Source of the DNA: Limnanthes douglasii subsp. nivea
Taxonomy: Eukaryota > Streptophyta > Magnoliopsida > Brassicales > Limnanthaceae
Direction of reading: 5' to 3'
Assembly: GCA_036936605.1 (NCBI GenBank)
Contig: JAUPFV010000004.1
Span: 185,088,807-185,152,806 of the forward strand
Length of the DNA: 64,000 nt
In this document: one piece after another, positions 44,400-56,016 of the stretch
How the letters are laid out: every line of letters begins with the position of its first letter
How positions within the stretch are numbered: position 1 is the first letter of the stretch
The notes under the pieces: generated by a model
Told to the model about the DNA's origin: nothing
Database searches by the model: none
Seen by the model: only the letters and a program-made list of their open reading frames with translations
Program-made: the position numbers and the translations under genes

Positions 44400-45020
44400 A
44401 ATGTTATGAAGAAATAGTATAAGTCAATGGAAGATAACACAGGTTGTGAACTTATCTCATTACCTGAAGGAGATAAGTTGATTGGTTGTAAGTGGATTTA
44501 TAAAACTAATAGGAATCCAAGATTAATGTAGAGAGATACAAAGCACAACTTGTGGAAAAAATTATAGTCAACAAGAAATGTTACGATTGTGACACTAGTT
44601 GCACACTTTAACCTTAGGTTGAATAATATACATGTTACGATTATTTTTCTTAATCATGTTATTGAGGAAACGATATATATGGTGCAACCTAAGAACTTTG
44701 TAATTGGTGATTCAAATTTAATGGTATGTAAACTTATAAAATCCATTTATGGACTCAAACAATCCTCTAAAAAATGGTATCATGAGATATTTGAAGTAAT
44801 AGCCTCCTTCGGTTTTAAGATAAACTCGGGTGAGGGTTGTATGTATTATAAGTTATATGAGAGTAAGTTCATTTTTCGAGTGTTGTATACTCAAGCCATA
44901 TTTCTAACCATAAACGATAATATTTTTATATATACTACAAATAGACTTATGTTAGAGAAATTTGACATGAAAGATCTTGAAGATGTAGTTTCATTAAAGA
45001 ATCCATATTTATTACGATGA
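44400..45020 (+). pseudogene. Copia reverse transcriptase remnant
   Basis: Starts with ELISLPEGDKLIGCKWIYKT (44450-44510) and, after a shift and stop near 44530-44570, the 143-codon frame 44589-45020 reads EETIYMVQPKNFVIGDSNLM and KSIYGLKQSSKKWYHEI, then FRVLYTQAIFLTINDN. The catalytic motif, normally LYVDD, reads LYTQA, so both aspartates are lost. Confidence 0.75.
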
Positions 45021-45129
45021 TTATGTGGAATCGTGGGATTTTCACTAATAGAACATATAAAAAACATGTTGCAATATTATATAATGGAAAATAGAAAGCC
45101 ATAGAATACCCTATTACAAAATGATAGAA

Positions 45130-45700
45130 ATTAAGTTTGAGTTAATGTCTAAAGATAAACTTTGATATTGAGGAAATAAAAAATATTATATATGCATTGA
45201 CAGTTTAGATTCTTATGTATGCTTAAGTTTATAGAAGGTCGACACTATTTTCGTTGTCGGGTTTTACGGAAGGTATGTAATTAATCCAGGGATGGACAAC
45301 TAGAAAGTGGTCAAAATGAATCTATAGTATTTGTAATAAATTAAATGACACAAATTTATATATTGAAGTTGGATAATCGAGAGATCATTAAATTATCAAC
45401 TCAAATGACATTCCATTGTGGTAAAGGGATATATAATGCCTTAAGGTTATATTAAAATAACAATTATGTCATTTAATATTGAAATAGTATCAGGTTCTCG
45501 GATAGATCCAAATATGTATATATAAAATAATAATTTTATATATTGGGAGTATGTACTCGTCACATCAACATAAAGAGCACATCGGGAAAAAAATACATGG
45601 TGGAAAATCTTCTTACTACAGCATTGGTACACATATTCTTTCAAGAACACGCTATTAGAATGAGTGTTGTTTCTTTAGAGGATTATTGATTTCAATGGAA
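45130..45700 (+). pseudogene. Copia RNase H remnant
   Basis: Reads IEEIKNIIYALTV, then FVVGFYGRYVINPGMDN and KVVKMNL-YL, corresponding to the copia tether PYASAVGSLMYA and ISYAVGxLSRYxxNPGxxHWxAxKRxLRYL. Stops are frequent and the RNase H core itself is barely recognisable. Confidence 0.55.
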
Positions 45701-46081
45701 TTTGTTCGAGATATGTTTGTCATTGGTTGTATACACTTAAGTTTTTTGTTGCAAAAATATATAATAAGTACACTTATTTAAGTTTTGATAACTTATATTT
45801 CTCATTAAGTAGGTCTTCACTTAAGTAACGATTAGTTAAAAATATATAAGCCTGACTACATTTCATATATTCTTATGATACACATCATAATAGATCTATG
45901 TAAGTGATTGTTAACGATAATGTGAATATTGTTGCATCAATTTGTGCATATTAATACAATGAAGATGTTTGTAGCCCTTTATCATTAATCTTCATGGATG
46001 TGATTGTTCAATTTATCTAAGGACGATATAATTATATAAGCTTCATTAAGTAGATTCATTTATTAGTGGCATATGCTGATC

Positions 46082-46500
46082 CAAGTGGGAAATTGTTGGA
46101 ACTTTTCTATTTGAATGGGTTTTCATATGCTTATTGATGCATTGACTATTTCTAATAATAACATGGTTTAAATTGTCATACATATGATACTAATAATTGA
46201 AAACCATTTATAGTGCTAATTTTGTAAATATTAGGTCAAGTTCGGATTCTATGATGGATTGAATTCAAAAATTGACACTTATGTCTAAACTATAAAGTTT
46301 ATCGACTAATTTATGAAGAAACAAATAATCAAATTTACGATACATGATTACAACAACTTAATTAAGGAATATGATTACAATTAGAGTAAAATTCAAAGCT
46401 CCAATTCCAATCCTATTTAAAAGGATAGTAATATGCATTCTTTCATGATATGATTAAAACAACCTTAGTGTTGATGGTGGCTAGAAGATCAAATCCTAAA
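46082..46500 (+). repeat. Copia 3' LTR start with polypurine tract
   Basis: AAGTGGGAAAT (46083-46093) followed by TGTTGGAACTTTTC at 46094 is the classic copia junction of polypurine tract (AAGTGGGAGAT) and LTR start (TGTTGGA). The LTR end could not be located, so the right boundary is arbitrary. Confidence 0.5.
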
Positions 46501-46985
46501 GGTTAGATTCGGATCTTCATTAAAGACGAAAGATAATACCGATCATAAATGAAAAAACAAATAACTGGATTTTTTGTGGAAAAAAATAAAAACAAAAACG
46601 TTAATTTACTTTATGTAAACTTTATAATTTTGTGTTTTAAAAAATCAAAATTCTTATATATATAAATTCAAACGAATTGATCCGTAAAAATAAATTCATA
46701 AAAGCTAATAATGATAATATTAAAAAAAAGGAGAGTTCCCATTAAAAATAAAAGTACTAAAAACCACACGGGTTTTCACTAAAAACCACATGCAACATAA
46801 ATGCTTCCAACAACACCTATGAATTACACAAAACACGTACACCACTAGCGATTAGTTATTTTTAACATTCAGACCTCATATCTTTAAAACTCTAACTTAA
46901 TTTGTTTTTTTAAACATACATATTCTTATTTTTTTAAGATGAATAAAAACCAAATCCATGAGTGATATCTTTTGGTTTTTCTATT
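46501..46985. other. Unassigned AT-rich DNA
   Basis: No gene. AGTACTAAAAACCACACGGG and CACTAAAAACCACATG (46750-46790) form a short direct repeat. Confidence 0.4.
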
Positions 46986-47760
46986 TTTGTAACCAATTTA
47001 CACGTATTTTTGCACCCGGAACACGGTCCATATTTGTTTTCTTAAAACATTTTTTAACATAAAAAGAACATATTTTTACAACTACAAAAATTAGTTGTTT
47101 CACATCCAATTAACACTTATATTCACAAAAACAAGTTCTATTTTATTTTATTACACAATGATACTTATTTCACAACTATGGCACAATTGATTTTTTGCAT
47201 CTAAATTGCACGTATTTTTGCACCTATAACAAAGTCTAATTTTTTAAAAGTTTTTTCAACATTAAAATATACATCTTTTAGCAAATAGAAAAAAATTAGT
47301 TGTTTCACATCCAATTAACATTTAATTTTATAAAAACAAGTTGTATTATCTTTCTTACACACTCAAACTTATTTCACAACCAAAGTCTAATTTACCCAAC
47401 TCTTTTCTTCATATTTGCGCAATACATTTGCACGTAATTACACAACTAGGACCTAATTGTTTTTTCAATCAAATTACACATATTTTTGCACCCAGAACAC
47501 AGTTCGTTAGTTTAAAATAAGTAGTTTGTTGTTTCACATCTAATAAGTATTTTTGCACCCAGAACACATATTTTTGCAAATACAAAGTAGTTTGTTGTTT
47601 CACATCTAATTAACATTTATTTTCACAAAAATAATTTGTATTTTGTTTTTATACAAATTTATACTTATTTAGAAACCAAATTCTTATTTACGCAACTATT
47701 TTCTTCTTATTTTTGCAACATATGTGCACATACTTACGCAACTGAAAACAATTTTTTTTA
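46986..47760. repeat. Three divergent tandem units with TTTTTGCACCC
   Basis: Units start near 46986, 47198 and 47471 with (A/T)AATTxCACGTATTTTTGCACC, continue with TTAGTTGTTTCACATCC and AATTAACA, and end with ACTTATTTCACAAC. Unit length varies from about 210 to 290 bp, and the third unit has an internal duplication of its head (47543-47590). No coding frame. Confidence 0.7.
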
Positions 47761-48131
47761 AACTTATTTTGCAACTTAATTACACGTTATAATGCAACAA
47801 AAAAAAAAAATATCCAGAAGTATGTTTCATGGATCTAGTTTTGCTTAAAAAAACAAATCAATGGTGTTTTTTGATTTTTTGGAGCTGTGATTTGAAAGAT
47901 ATAGCATTTAAAAAATAAAAAAGAAAGAGAAAAACGGTTAAAGGATATATTAGTAGTAATAGAAAGTTCAGGTGGTTATCTTTACTTTAGTTCTAAAACT
48001 AGGTGGTTATCCGTACTTTATCAAACCTTGAGTGGTTACTGATAGATTAGTTTTATGGTAAATTATCCTATCTAAAAATCTATAAAATAACTTATGATTG
48101 AAAATAAAGGCTAAGCTAAAAACAAGACCCC
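47761..48131. other. Unassigned
   Basis: Contains three spaced AGGTGGTTATC/GAGTGGTTACT words (47971, 48001, 48032), a weak 30-bp periodic repeat. Nothing coding. Confidence 0.4.
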
Positions 48132-49036
48132 TTTTTGTTGGAACAAGACTCGGCTGGATCAAGACCCAATTTTATTATATCACGAACTCCACTATTTACA
48201 AATATTTCACTCATATAAAACCCTTATTTTATTAAAATTCAACCTAAATTCTCTAGTTCTATAAATATCTCAAACTACCCACTTCAAAAAAGGAAGGTTT
48301 TCAAAATCCATCTCTAAAACGTTGTTAAGGTACGTATTGTTTAGATATTGATGTATTTTCTTTTCAATTTTGATATATATTTTTAGTGATATTTATGGTT
48401 GAAAATTATGTATGACATTTTTATTTTTTCTTTATATTTGAGGTGTTTTTCATTTCTAGTTAGTTATATAGTTTAGGTTAGTTCCATATCTACGATTTGG
48501 TTGTATTTTTTGTCACACTTGGTCAAGTATTTAAGGATATATGAATTGGGGTCAACCATTATGTCGATGTAAATTCACGTATATTGGGTGTGAGGAACAT
48601 CCAGATTAACGCAAGGGTCGTGCTTGAATCCAGCTGTTCTTCGCACAATGGGTGCGAGAATTTACCGAATTCATGCACACATGGAGCGCAATTTTGCATA
48701 TTGCACTCATAAGTCTGATGTTTACCGTGACTGAAGCTATGGAATGAGGTTCAAATTCGAAAAAATGAAATTTGAGCAGTTTTAAAAGTCATGTGGAAAT
48801 ATACATTTTATTGTATTTATATAAAATATGTACATCGATTAAATATTTTTAAAAGCTATAAAATATTAAAATGTTTGTATGGGTTTAAATATATTTTTTG
48901 GTTAAGTTTCGTGTTTCTTACTTGGTAGTGAGAGTGGGTGGGGTAAAATGTGGGTAATTAGGTTCAAACTACTTTTTTTTAAAGAATGAGTATTCTAGAT
49001 AAAGAAAATGGATTATAGGTCTTGTTCCAACAAAAA
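48132..49036. mobile_element. Inverted-repeat-bounded segment, candidate MITE
   Basis: TTTTTGTTGGAACAAGAC (48132-48149) is repeated as a perfect reverse complement at 49019-49036. GCTAAAA (48113-48119) and TTTTAGC (49047-49053) extend the inverted symmetry outward. The 0.9-kb interior has no protein frame. It holds TATAAATATC (48262-48271) and a less AT-rich stretch (48540-48740) with GGGTGTGAGGAACA and TGTTCTTCGCACAATGGGTG. I did not find a target duplication, so superfamily is open. Confidence 0.55.
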
Positions 49037-49053
49037 TGAATCATATTTTAGCA

Positions 49054-50549
49054 TAATCTTTCAGATAATTTGAATATGTTTTCAGAAAAAAGAAGATCAT
49101 ACGAGATTCTATCATATACAAAAACTACATATAACAAGACATTAAATCTAAAAAAATCTGAAATTTTATCAATATCATATCAATATCAATATCTTCTCTC
49201 TCCAAAGAATTAAAAGATGAATCGAAGATTAAATACTTTTCCTCATCCTCACTTTGCCACATAGACGTGATAAACTGCTTGTAGGATCATCGACGTGTCT
49301 GACAGACTGTCTATACATGTGATTGGTGATTTAAAAAATAAAAAATCATCTTTGATAATATATTTAACTATGTATTATTTTTTGTTTTTCAAAATTTATA
49401 CATGGAAACTTGATTTGTGCGATTTATACCAATCATATACAATATTTATTTTGTGAAATAACTTTTCAATAATAAATAAACAAATTACTATATTATTTTC
49501 TAATTTTTGAGATTTATAAATAGAAATTTGATTCTTAGGATTTAGAAATCATTTTTTATTAATTTTATAATAGAATGTACGACATAGTGATCCGTGATTT
49601 TTTTTATAAGACATATAAAAAACTCAGCGAATATTTCTTTAACTTTTTAATTAAAAATTAAACTGACGTAATATATATACGAATATAAATGAGATAAATT
49701 TTATTTTAAAAAGTTTGATCTCCCAATAATATACATGCTCTAAAAGTAAATAGTCATATACAATATAGATTGTACCTTGTCCGCATGAAGCACCGGACGT
49801 ACCACTTTTGCCTATGTTGTTTTTATTAATTGAAATCTAATTTATACTCTCGACAATAATGAAAAGAAGTCATAGAATCTTCCGTCAACGGTTCAAAATG
49901 TTAACTTGTCTACTTTTCAATGTTTTACACAAATTTGTATATAGTGATTTCATTATTTAAGATCCTATTTACTGTTCCTCTACTCACTTTTCTATCTTCT
50001 ATTACTAAAATAGCCCAATCCTCATTCTATTATAGGATGATCATGAATACTACCGAATATCAGGACTTCCATTGTATAACTACAAATAAAAGCACAATTT
50101 TATCTTTTATAAATGAGACATGGAAGAACTAAAATTAGAGCTTTTTTCTATTAAAATGTTTTTAAATTTCCTTTATATAAAAAAGTTATTGTTGAAAAAA
50201 ATGAATATGAAAAACAAGTTTTAGAGAACAAATATGACACAATCAAAACTCTTAAAAATGTTTTGGATGAACACAAAAACTAAATTTTTAATAAATTTTC
50301 TTTTTTATAAAATAATCTAAATTCAAATATATTATCATGTATTTTGTTACAAATCTAATTAAATAAAGTAATCGGTAATAAATATATTAAATATATATAA
50401 TATATATTATTTAGTTATAAAAAATGTAAATGATAGTTGAGCAATACGTATTTTGGAAAAAATATGTCGCTAACAATTTAGTATTGGATTCTTAAAATTC
50501 AATAAACGGTGGGATCTCTAACTACTTTTTTAAGCTAAATTTTTTTATT
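49054..50549. other. Unassigned AT-rich DNA
   Basis: No gene supported. The 70-codon frame at 49920-50132 has no recognised similarity. Confidence 0.4.
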
Positions 50550-52130
50550 ACTTAAATTGAAAGAATTACAAAAGTTAAGGCCTAAGAGTGATTTGAGACC
50601 GAATAACTCATTTTGACCAAAGGTTCCCAAATTGACATTTGAACCATAATTTCAGATCGAACTATCTCCTCCTATCTCTAGCAGCCATTGCACTGACCTA
50701 TAAATTCTGATTTTTATTCTTCAAGGCAGCTACCAGTCCAAAATAGTTCCTATCAATGTCTACGAGTCACAAATCTTAAGTGAAGAAGACGATTCAATCA
50801 AAGATGAAGCGCGGGTGAACTGGAGGCTAGCATGCAACTGAAGGTTTGCATGCACCAGAAGATCTAACATTTCCTCAGATCAATTGAGAGAGACAGTTTC
50901 TATCAATGCTTTCGATCAATCCCCAAGAGGAGATTCTGATACAAATTCACTACTTTCGATCAATTCTAGGAGGAGTTTAAATTCACTGCTTTCGATCGAT
51001 TCCAGGAGGAACCTTCCAGAATGAGCTAACACTTTCGAAATCAATTCATGAGAAGAGCTAGCTTTTGACTCAGACTCACTGATACCGTTCAATTCCATGG
51101 TGAGTTCTGTTCAGCTACTTCTGAACATGTCTTAATGAAGCTCTTCCTCAATGTGAATGAGGGAACTTCAACTGTAGTATTTGAGGCTCCGAGAAGTCAG
51201 AACACGTCCATTCACTTCCATTGGCTCTTTGAGGATTGGAGAATCTGATAGAAAACCCGGTTCATGTGTCTCCAGGAGGTAAAAATTGTCACCAGTCCTC
51301 CTTCATTTTGCATTACAGTGTCATTCAATTTAGAATGAAGATTGAGTGGCCTAAGATTTCCAAGAATTTACAGAACCAGTCCTTCCGCTTCAATCTTTTC
51401 TACATCCTTGAGGATTGGAGATATTGATAGCAGACTCAACTATATAGAGAGAATTTGAGACTACATGAGGTACAAGTCTTTGAAGATTATACAAGCAGCT
51501 TGAGTACAACACCAGTCCTCTTCAATGTTGCAGTACAACATCATTCTAGCTAGAACTTGGATCCACATCCTTGAAGTATTGAGGAACAGACAGAATATAG
51601 CTTCATGAAACAAAGATAAGTTAATTTTCATATCTAATATAGCCTATATTTAGACTTTCCAGTAACATTAAAGCATCCAGCATTGCTGGTGCTTTGAAAT
51701 TTTTGTAGTCTATCTTCATCTTACATTTTTTACCATCGAGCCAGCCAATCGGCTACTCGATTTTGTTCTCTAAAAATGTGATGTATTTTCATTTTACCAA
51801 TTAACAAATATCTTAAGTTTAAGAAGAAATTCTCCATTAAAGAGTAGAGAAACAATTATTTATGAGTCTGTTTCTATGTCCACTTCGGTAATTCCTTTAA
51901 TTTTGCAAAGTTGCAGGTTGCTTGTGCTTCAACTAGCAGTGAAGTGAGCTTTCCATAATTATTTCTATATCCTAGAACAAGGCTGCCTTGGTCATCCCGA
52001 ATTATAACAGCATCAGTTACCTCATCAGTGACAGAACAACTAGCATCAAAGTTCATAGTGTATCTACCATTTTCAGAGGGAATGCAGACAAGATAAGTGA
52101 TCTTTTTCAAACTATGCAAATGATATGTGC
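50550..52130 (-). mobile_element. LINE-E 3' part: RNase H and long 3' untranslated region
   Basis: The minus-strand RNase H remnant at 51740-52119 is followed leftward by about 1.2 kb of less AT-rich non-coding sequence (50550-51700). That stretch has repeated words such as TTTCGATCAATTC-AGGAGGA (three times between 50900 and 51020) and CACCAGTCCTC (51290, 51510). The stretch reads like a LINE 3' untranslated region, but its end is not defined. The short plus- and minus-strand frames in it are not genes. Confidence 0.45.
51740..52119 (-). pseudogene. LINE-E RNase H remnant
   Basis: Reads IPSENGRYTMNFDASCSVTD (first catalytic D in NFDAS), VIIRDDQGSLVLGYRNNYGK, LLVEAQATCNFAKL (with the E of the second motif), a stop, and finally MKIHHIFREQNRVADWLARW. 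This is the plant LINE RVT_3 RNase H layout with the R-E-x-N-x-x-AD motif near the end. The middle section with the third acidic residue is degraded. Confidence 0.7.
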
Positions 52131-52807
52131 ATTATAGTGTGATAGCAGCATTTTCACACTGCTTCTAGTGCTTATGTTTAAGCATCTTTGTAACTACTTG
52201 TTATATAATTAATATTACAAATGTAACTATTCCATATATAAACTATTATTTTTAAGCTCTCATTCAACAATATTTTCCATTATTTTAAAAACTCAATTAT
52301 CATGTTTGATGTCAACTTTTCAACCGAACAAAACCACCCCATGTCATGCCATTTAAAATAACATTTCTTTTACAATATAATATATGATTGTGTTTAGATA
52401 ATAATAAGATTTAATTATCTTATTATCATAATTTTTACATTTTTGTGAATAAAAAGGTTAAATTTTATTTTTTAAATAAGAGCATTTAAAAATTTGGATG
52501 AAATTTTTGAACGGTTAGATAAAATATTCTCGGTATGCTTATTGTCATTCCGATTTTATTACGTGGATTAATCCTCATACGACTATCAAAATTATTAAGT
52601 TGATTAATCCTCATTTGTGAAAATTAAATTTATAATTTTGAAAACTTAAAAATACAAAATTTAAATATATTTTATTAAATAACATAATATATTATTATTG
52701 ACATAAAAGTTAAACATTATTCACATAGATTTAAATATTTAATTAAATAAAAAAAATCAAACGAAAAAGTTACATAAATGGTTAGCTTAATTATTTTTAT
52801 TTGTTTA

Positions 52808-52810
<3 letters not shown>

Positions 52811-52852
<42 letters not shown>
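52811..52852. repeat. (AT)n microsatellite
   Basis: About 20 AT dinucleotides in a row. Confidence 0.95.
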
Positions 52853-52855
<3 letters not shown>

Positions 52856-53256
52856 ATATTAATTTAGAAACGTTTTATGTATTGAATAAAAAATTCATTT
52901 AAATTTAATTTATTATAAATTAGAGGATGATATAAAAAATATTTATTCAAAAATTATAATTTAATATTCAAACTATGTTTATATTTATTTAAGACAAATT
53001 TTAACTAATTAATTTTCATTCAATAGCCAATTTTTTTAATAATTTAAATATCATTTACTTATATATAATACATAAGTTTAATGTACTATGAGAGAATTTT
53101 TTTTTTCTATTTAATTTTTTAAACATTTGAACTTACTTGCAGTCACCTTTTTTTTTCTCTCTTCATATCCTACTAAAAACATCCGATTTTCGAAAAGACA
53201 CGATTTAAGTGATGAAAGTATTTTCATCGACAACTCAACCTACAATGAACCACCGT

Positions 53257-53325
53257 GAACCTTCGACGAAAAGGACCACCCGAACCGTCGACGAAAAGGA
53301 TTAATGTAAACCGTCGACGAAGCGT
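53257..53325. repeat. Short tandem repeat, CCGTCGACGAAAAGGA
   Basis: Three copies of a 25-26 bp unit: GAACCTTCGACGAAAAGGA, GAACCGTCGACGAAAAGGA and AAACCGTCGACGAAGCG. It includes the palindrome GTCGAC. Unusually CG-rich for this window. Confidence 0.8.
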
Positions 53326-53710
53326 CAAGAGAGTTTAAAAGTAGGTTGTTTCATATGAGTTTCTTGATTTCACGTATTTTACTAATCATATTTTTTTTTT
53401 TTTTATTTCAGGTTGCTTCATTATCAAAGTTTTTTTTCAAGGTCTTTTACGAGTCAAGTAAGGTTTTTTTGTACGGTCACACTAATATTTCTTGTTCTTT
53501 TTTTTTCCTGAAACAGAATGTTTAACAATACGACTTCTTGAGCTTTGATTGTATGAAAAGTTATAAACTTGTTGTATTATGTATTTAATTTAGTTATTAT
53601 TGTTATTTCGAGTGTGGCAGAATATATAGAATCGAGATTAGAGATTACAAACATGTATTGTTGACAATCCAAGATTAGTCGAAGAAGTTGCAAGATTAAC
53701 GCATCTTTTC

Positions 53711-53990
53711 ATGATATATCTGAGCATGACCATACGAGTTTAGTATAGATAGAAACATGATGAAATGCGATTTATTTGGGGATTTACTACGTGATATTTT
53801 TGTTGGCGCACTGTGTGAGTTAGGTTCAATAATAAAAACATTATTTTTTTGTGATGTATTTGAGTATTACCATGTGAGTTTAGTTGTATAGAATCATGAT
53901 GAACATACAATTTCTTTATTGATGTAGTGCGCAATATCTTTGTTAACGAACTGTGCTAGTGGAGTTGAGTTAGGCCCTAACCGTGTGATT
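53711..53990. repeat. Two-copy direct repeat of about 140 bp
   Basis: The blocks at about 53711 and 53851 share the order ATAT(C/T)TGAG, ACCATRYGAGTTTAGT, ATCATGATGAA, ATTTCTTTATTG-like, and GCGCAATATCTTTGTT-like words, at roughly 70-75 per cent identity by eye. They lie upstream of the Mutator-like coding remnant. Confidence 0.6.
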
Positions 53991-54089
53991 TTACGGTTGT
54001 TAAACATCTAAACTCAATTATGATAGCCCTATTCTACTAACTATTTGTACTTGTTTAATGCATGATAATATATGTCTAAACCACGAGTT

Positions 54090-54901
54090 TATATTTTTAA
54101 ATATGATCGCCAAACTGCAATTGTTCCTTTTCCGAGTTTGAAAACTTTGAAAGTATTCAAGAGTACGTTAAAAGCATAAGGGGCGAGCTGGTCAAAGGTA
54201 ACTACATTTTTACCTACTCATATGGTGATCAAGAATTGTTTGTTTAATAATGAGAAGGATTTATCGGTTTGGAGGCATATCTTAATAAGGAGCATTTAAA
54301 AAACATTAATTTTGTTATAGAACAACAACTCGTTGATAAGGTTGTTGGTGAAAACCATAAACAACATAGCATAAGTTTGGGAGAACCCTCTCATAATCAA
54401 CTAACTAGTAAGGAGAATAGTAATAGTTTCATTAATTCATATCACAAAAAACAAACTTGCTACTATTGGTTTGGGTGATGCTATCACAGGTGTTGGTTAA
54501 GTTTTTAATGAAGGTGATGCAACTATAAGGTTATCTTTATGTCTATATTCCTTAGAGCATGTTTTGTTTCCAAGTACATGCGTAATATAATAAGTAAGAT
54601 CACTTATTATTGTGAAAATAAAGTCTTAGTTAGATGTAAATGAATATTTTATGCATCAGTTAGTTCCAACACCAACTGTATGGCGATAAAGCGGTTTGTT
54701 GAACGACATACTTGCAACCCCATTTTCTCCAAAAAACATCAGAGCCATTTGACATCGGTTTTGATTGCGGATGAAATTCATGATTCTATTAGGACATGTC
54801 ATTTGGTGACAACGAAAATTATACAATCGTCTGTTAAACAGGATTATAGTGTAGACATCGCTTACCTTCTCTCGTGGAATGCTTTAGAGAAGGCAAACTA
54901 A
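54090..54901 (+). pseudogene. Mutator-like (MULE) transposase N-terminus
   Basis: From 54495, shifted frames give VFNEGDATIRLSLCLYSLEH, SKITYYCENKVLVRCK and FYASVSSNTNCMAIKRFVER-HTCN. Then 54680-54901 continues with SHLTSVLIADEIHDSIR and IIQSSVKQDYSVDIAYLLSW. This is the MuDR DNA-binding (DBD_Tnp_Mut) region. It has an F-C-Y-A-like helix and a C-x(n)-C-W zinc site (the W is lost to a stop), then FxxKRFxxxHTC and a linker with DYGVxxSYxxAWRAKE-like residues. Upstream (54090-54480) is protein-like but unassigned. No DDE catalytic domain follows. Confidence 0.75.
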
Positions 54902-54936
54902 AAAATACAATCGTCTGTTAAACAGGATTATGGTTT
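54824..54936 (+). repeat. Local direct duplication
   Basis: ACAATCGTCTGTTAAACAGG (54824-54843) recurs at 54908-54927, with GATTAT following in both. The spacing is 84 bp. It lies at the break of the MULE transposase fragment. Confidence 0.85.
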
Positions 54937-55053
54937 AAACAAATTGCATGACCCTAAGAATATCCATACATTCAACCATAATAAAAAAAAATACATCATA
55001 GTCCAGGGATGGTAAGTTTACATTAAAACAAAAAAAACGCAAACTAAAAACAT

Positions 55054-55377
55054 TCAATCATCAGAAGAGTCTTCTTCTCCGAACTCCTTTTCTTCACCAG
55101 ACTCATGTTCTTCCTCCCCATCATATTTTTCATCTTATTTCTCCTCTTGTCCCTCTTGCCATCTTTGAACTCGGTATTCGTATCCAGTACATATTCTTAC
55201 TCCCTTTCGGCAAATCGTCTCTCTTTCTTTTTCAATGTGGAAGCTCGTTCGGGTCAGAGTCGTCCCCCATGTGTGACCATGAGTTGTTAGAGAGGTAGTA
55301 ATTGTGGAACAAGAATATATACCCATTATTTTAATATTCCAAAGAGTACTCTGTCGTTGTGTTGTGCTTATATTCAA
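55054..55377 (-). pseudogene. Unrecognised acidic-tailed ORF
   Basis: On the minus strand, HGHTWGTTLTRTSFHIEKER and ICTGYEYRVQRWQEGQEEK run to a stop. The same frame continues with DEKYDGEEEHESGEEKEFGE and EDSSDD to a second stop at 55054-55056. The highly acidic tail is typical of a protein C-terminus. It may be the end of the minus-strand protein encoded by the MULE or a separate capture. No domain recognised. Confidence 0.35.
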
Positions 55378-55788
55378 AGTAGTGTTTGGACTCCTCTAGA
55401 AAATCCATCATCGGAGGATGAGTAACTATAGGAGTCTAAAGAGGAAGAGGCCACATATTTGTAGATGAAGAGTTTATGTGTGTTTTATTTTCTGAGAGTT
55501 AATATGCAGAGATCTCTAGTTACTCTTATTTATGAGCAGAACTATAACTAGACTCTAACTATGTTCTAACTCAATCTCAATCTTGATATTTGTTTTTGTA
55601 TTTATTACTTTAGTCATGATTAAATATTTACCTTTGTCAAATCAGAAATAAGTTAACCAATAGGAAATAGCTATAAGCTTAAATGTTGACATGATTAGAT
55701 AACCACTAGTTGTCATTTTTTTTATTAATTATGATGCATATTTAGTGTATAGACCAGTTACCAATGCATATAAAAAACAACTAAACGA
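55057..55788. other. Unassigned spacer of the MULE block
   Basis: Apart from the acidic-tailed frame on the minus strand (to 55377), no gene is visible. Confidence 0.35.
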
Positions 55789-56016
55789 GTGATTTCAATG
55801 CATTCCCAACCATGCGAGATCAAGGAAAATATTTAATTAACAGACATAGAAATTAATGGACAATGTGGTTTCTTTGCATTTCGAACCATACGAGATTAAT
55901 GTGAATATTTACTTAACAGACAATGCAACTAACTCACCGTGTGATTTCTTTGTATTTCGAACCATACGAGATTAATTGAAATATTAAATTAATAGATAAA
56001 ACAACTAATTGGCTGC
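55789..56016. repeat. Three 76-bp tandem repeats
   Basis: Units start GTG(A/G)TTTC at 55789, 55865 and 55941, and the start word recurs at 56017. That gives exactly 76 bp per unit. Shared words are TTTCGAACCATACGAGATTAA and AATATTTA-TTAACAGAC. The second and third units are closer to each other than to the first. Confidence 0.9.

Larger units (their letters stand above)
43438..45700 (+). mobile_element. Ty1/copia element, decayed pol
   Basis: Three domains follow in copia order, integrase before RT before RNase H, which separates it from gypsy. The 3' LTR start is recognisable at 46094. Gag and the 5' LTR are not recognised. Confidence 0.7.
52131..53710. other. Unassigned, very AT-rich
   Basis: No gene. 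Holds a TA microsatellite (52811-52852) and a 26-bp repeat (53257-53325). From about 53150 base composition rises, probably the edge of the Mutator-like block. Confidence 0.4.

Noticed and set aside
49920..50132. 70-codon ORF
   Set aside because: No recognised motif; sits in unassigned AT-rich DNA.
50916..51098. S/E-rich 60-codon minus-strand ORF
   Set aside because: Its repetitive composition comes from the repeated CAATTC-AGGAGGA words in the LINE-E tail.
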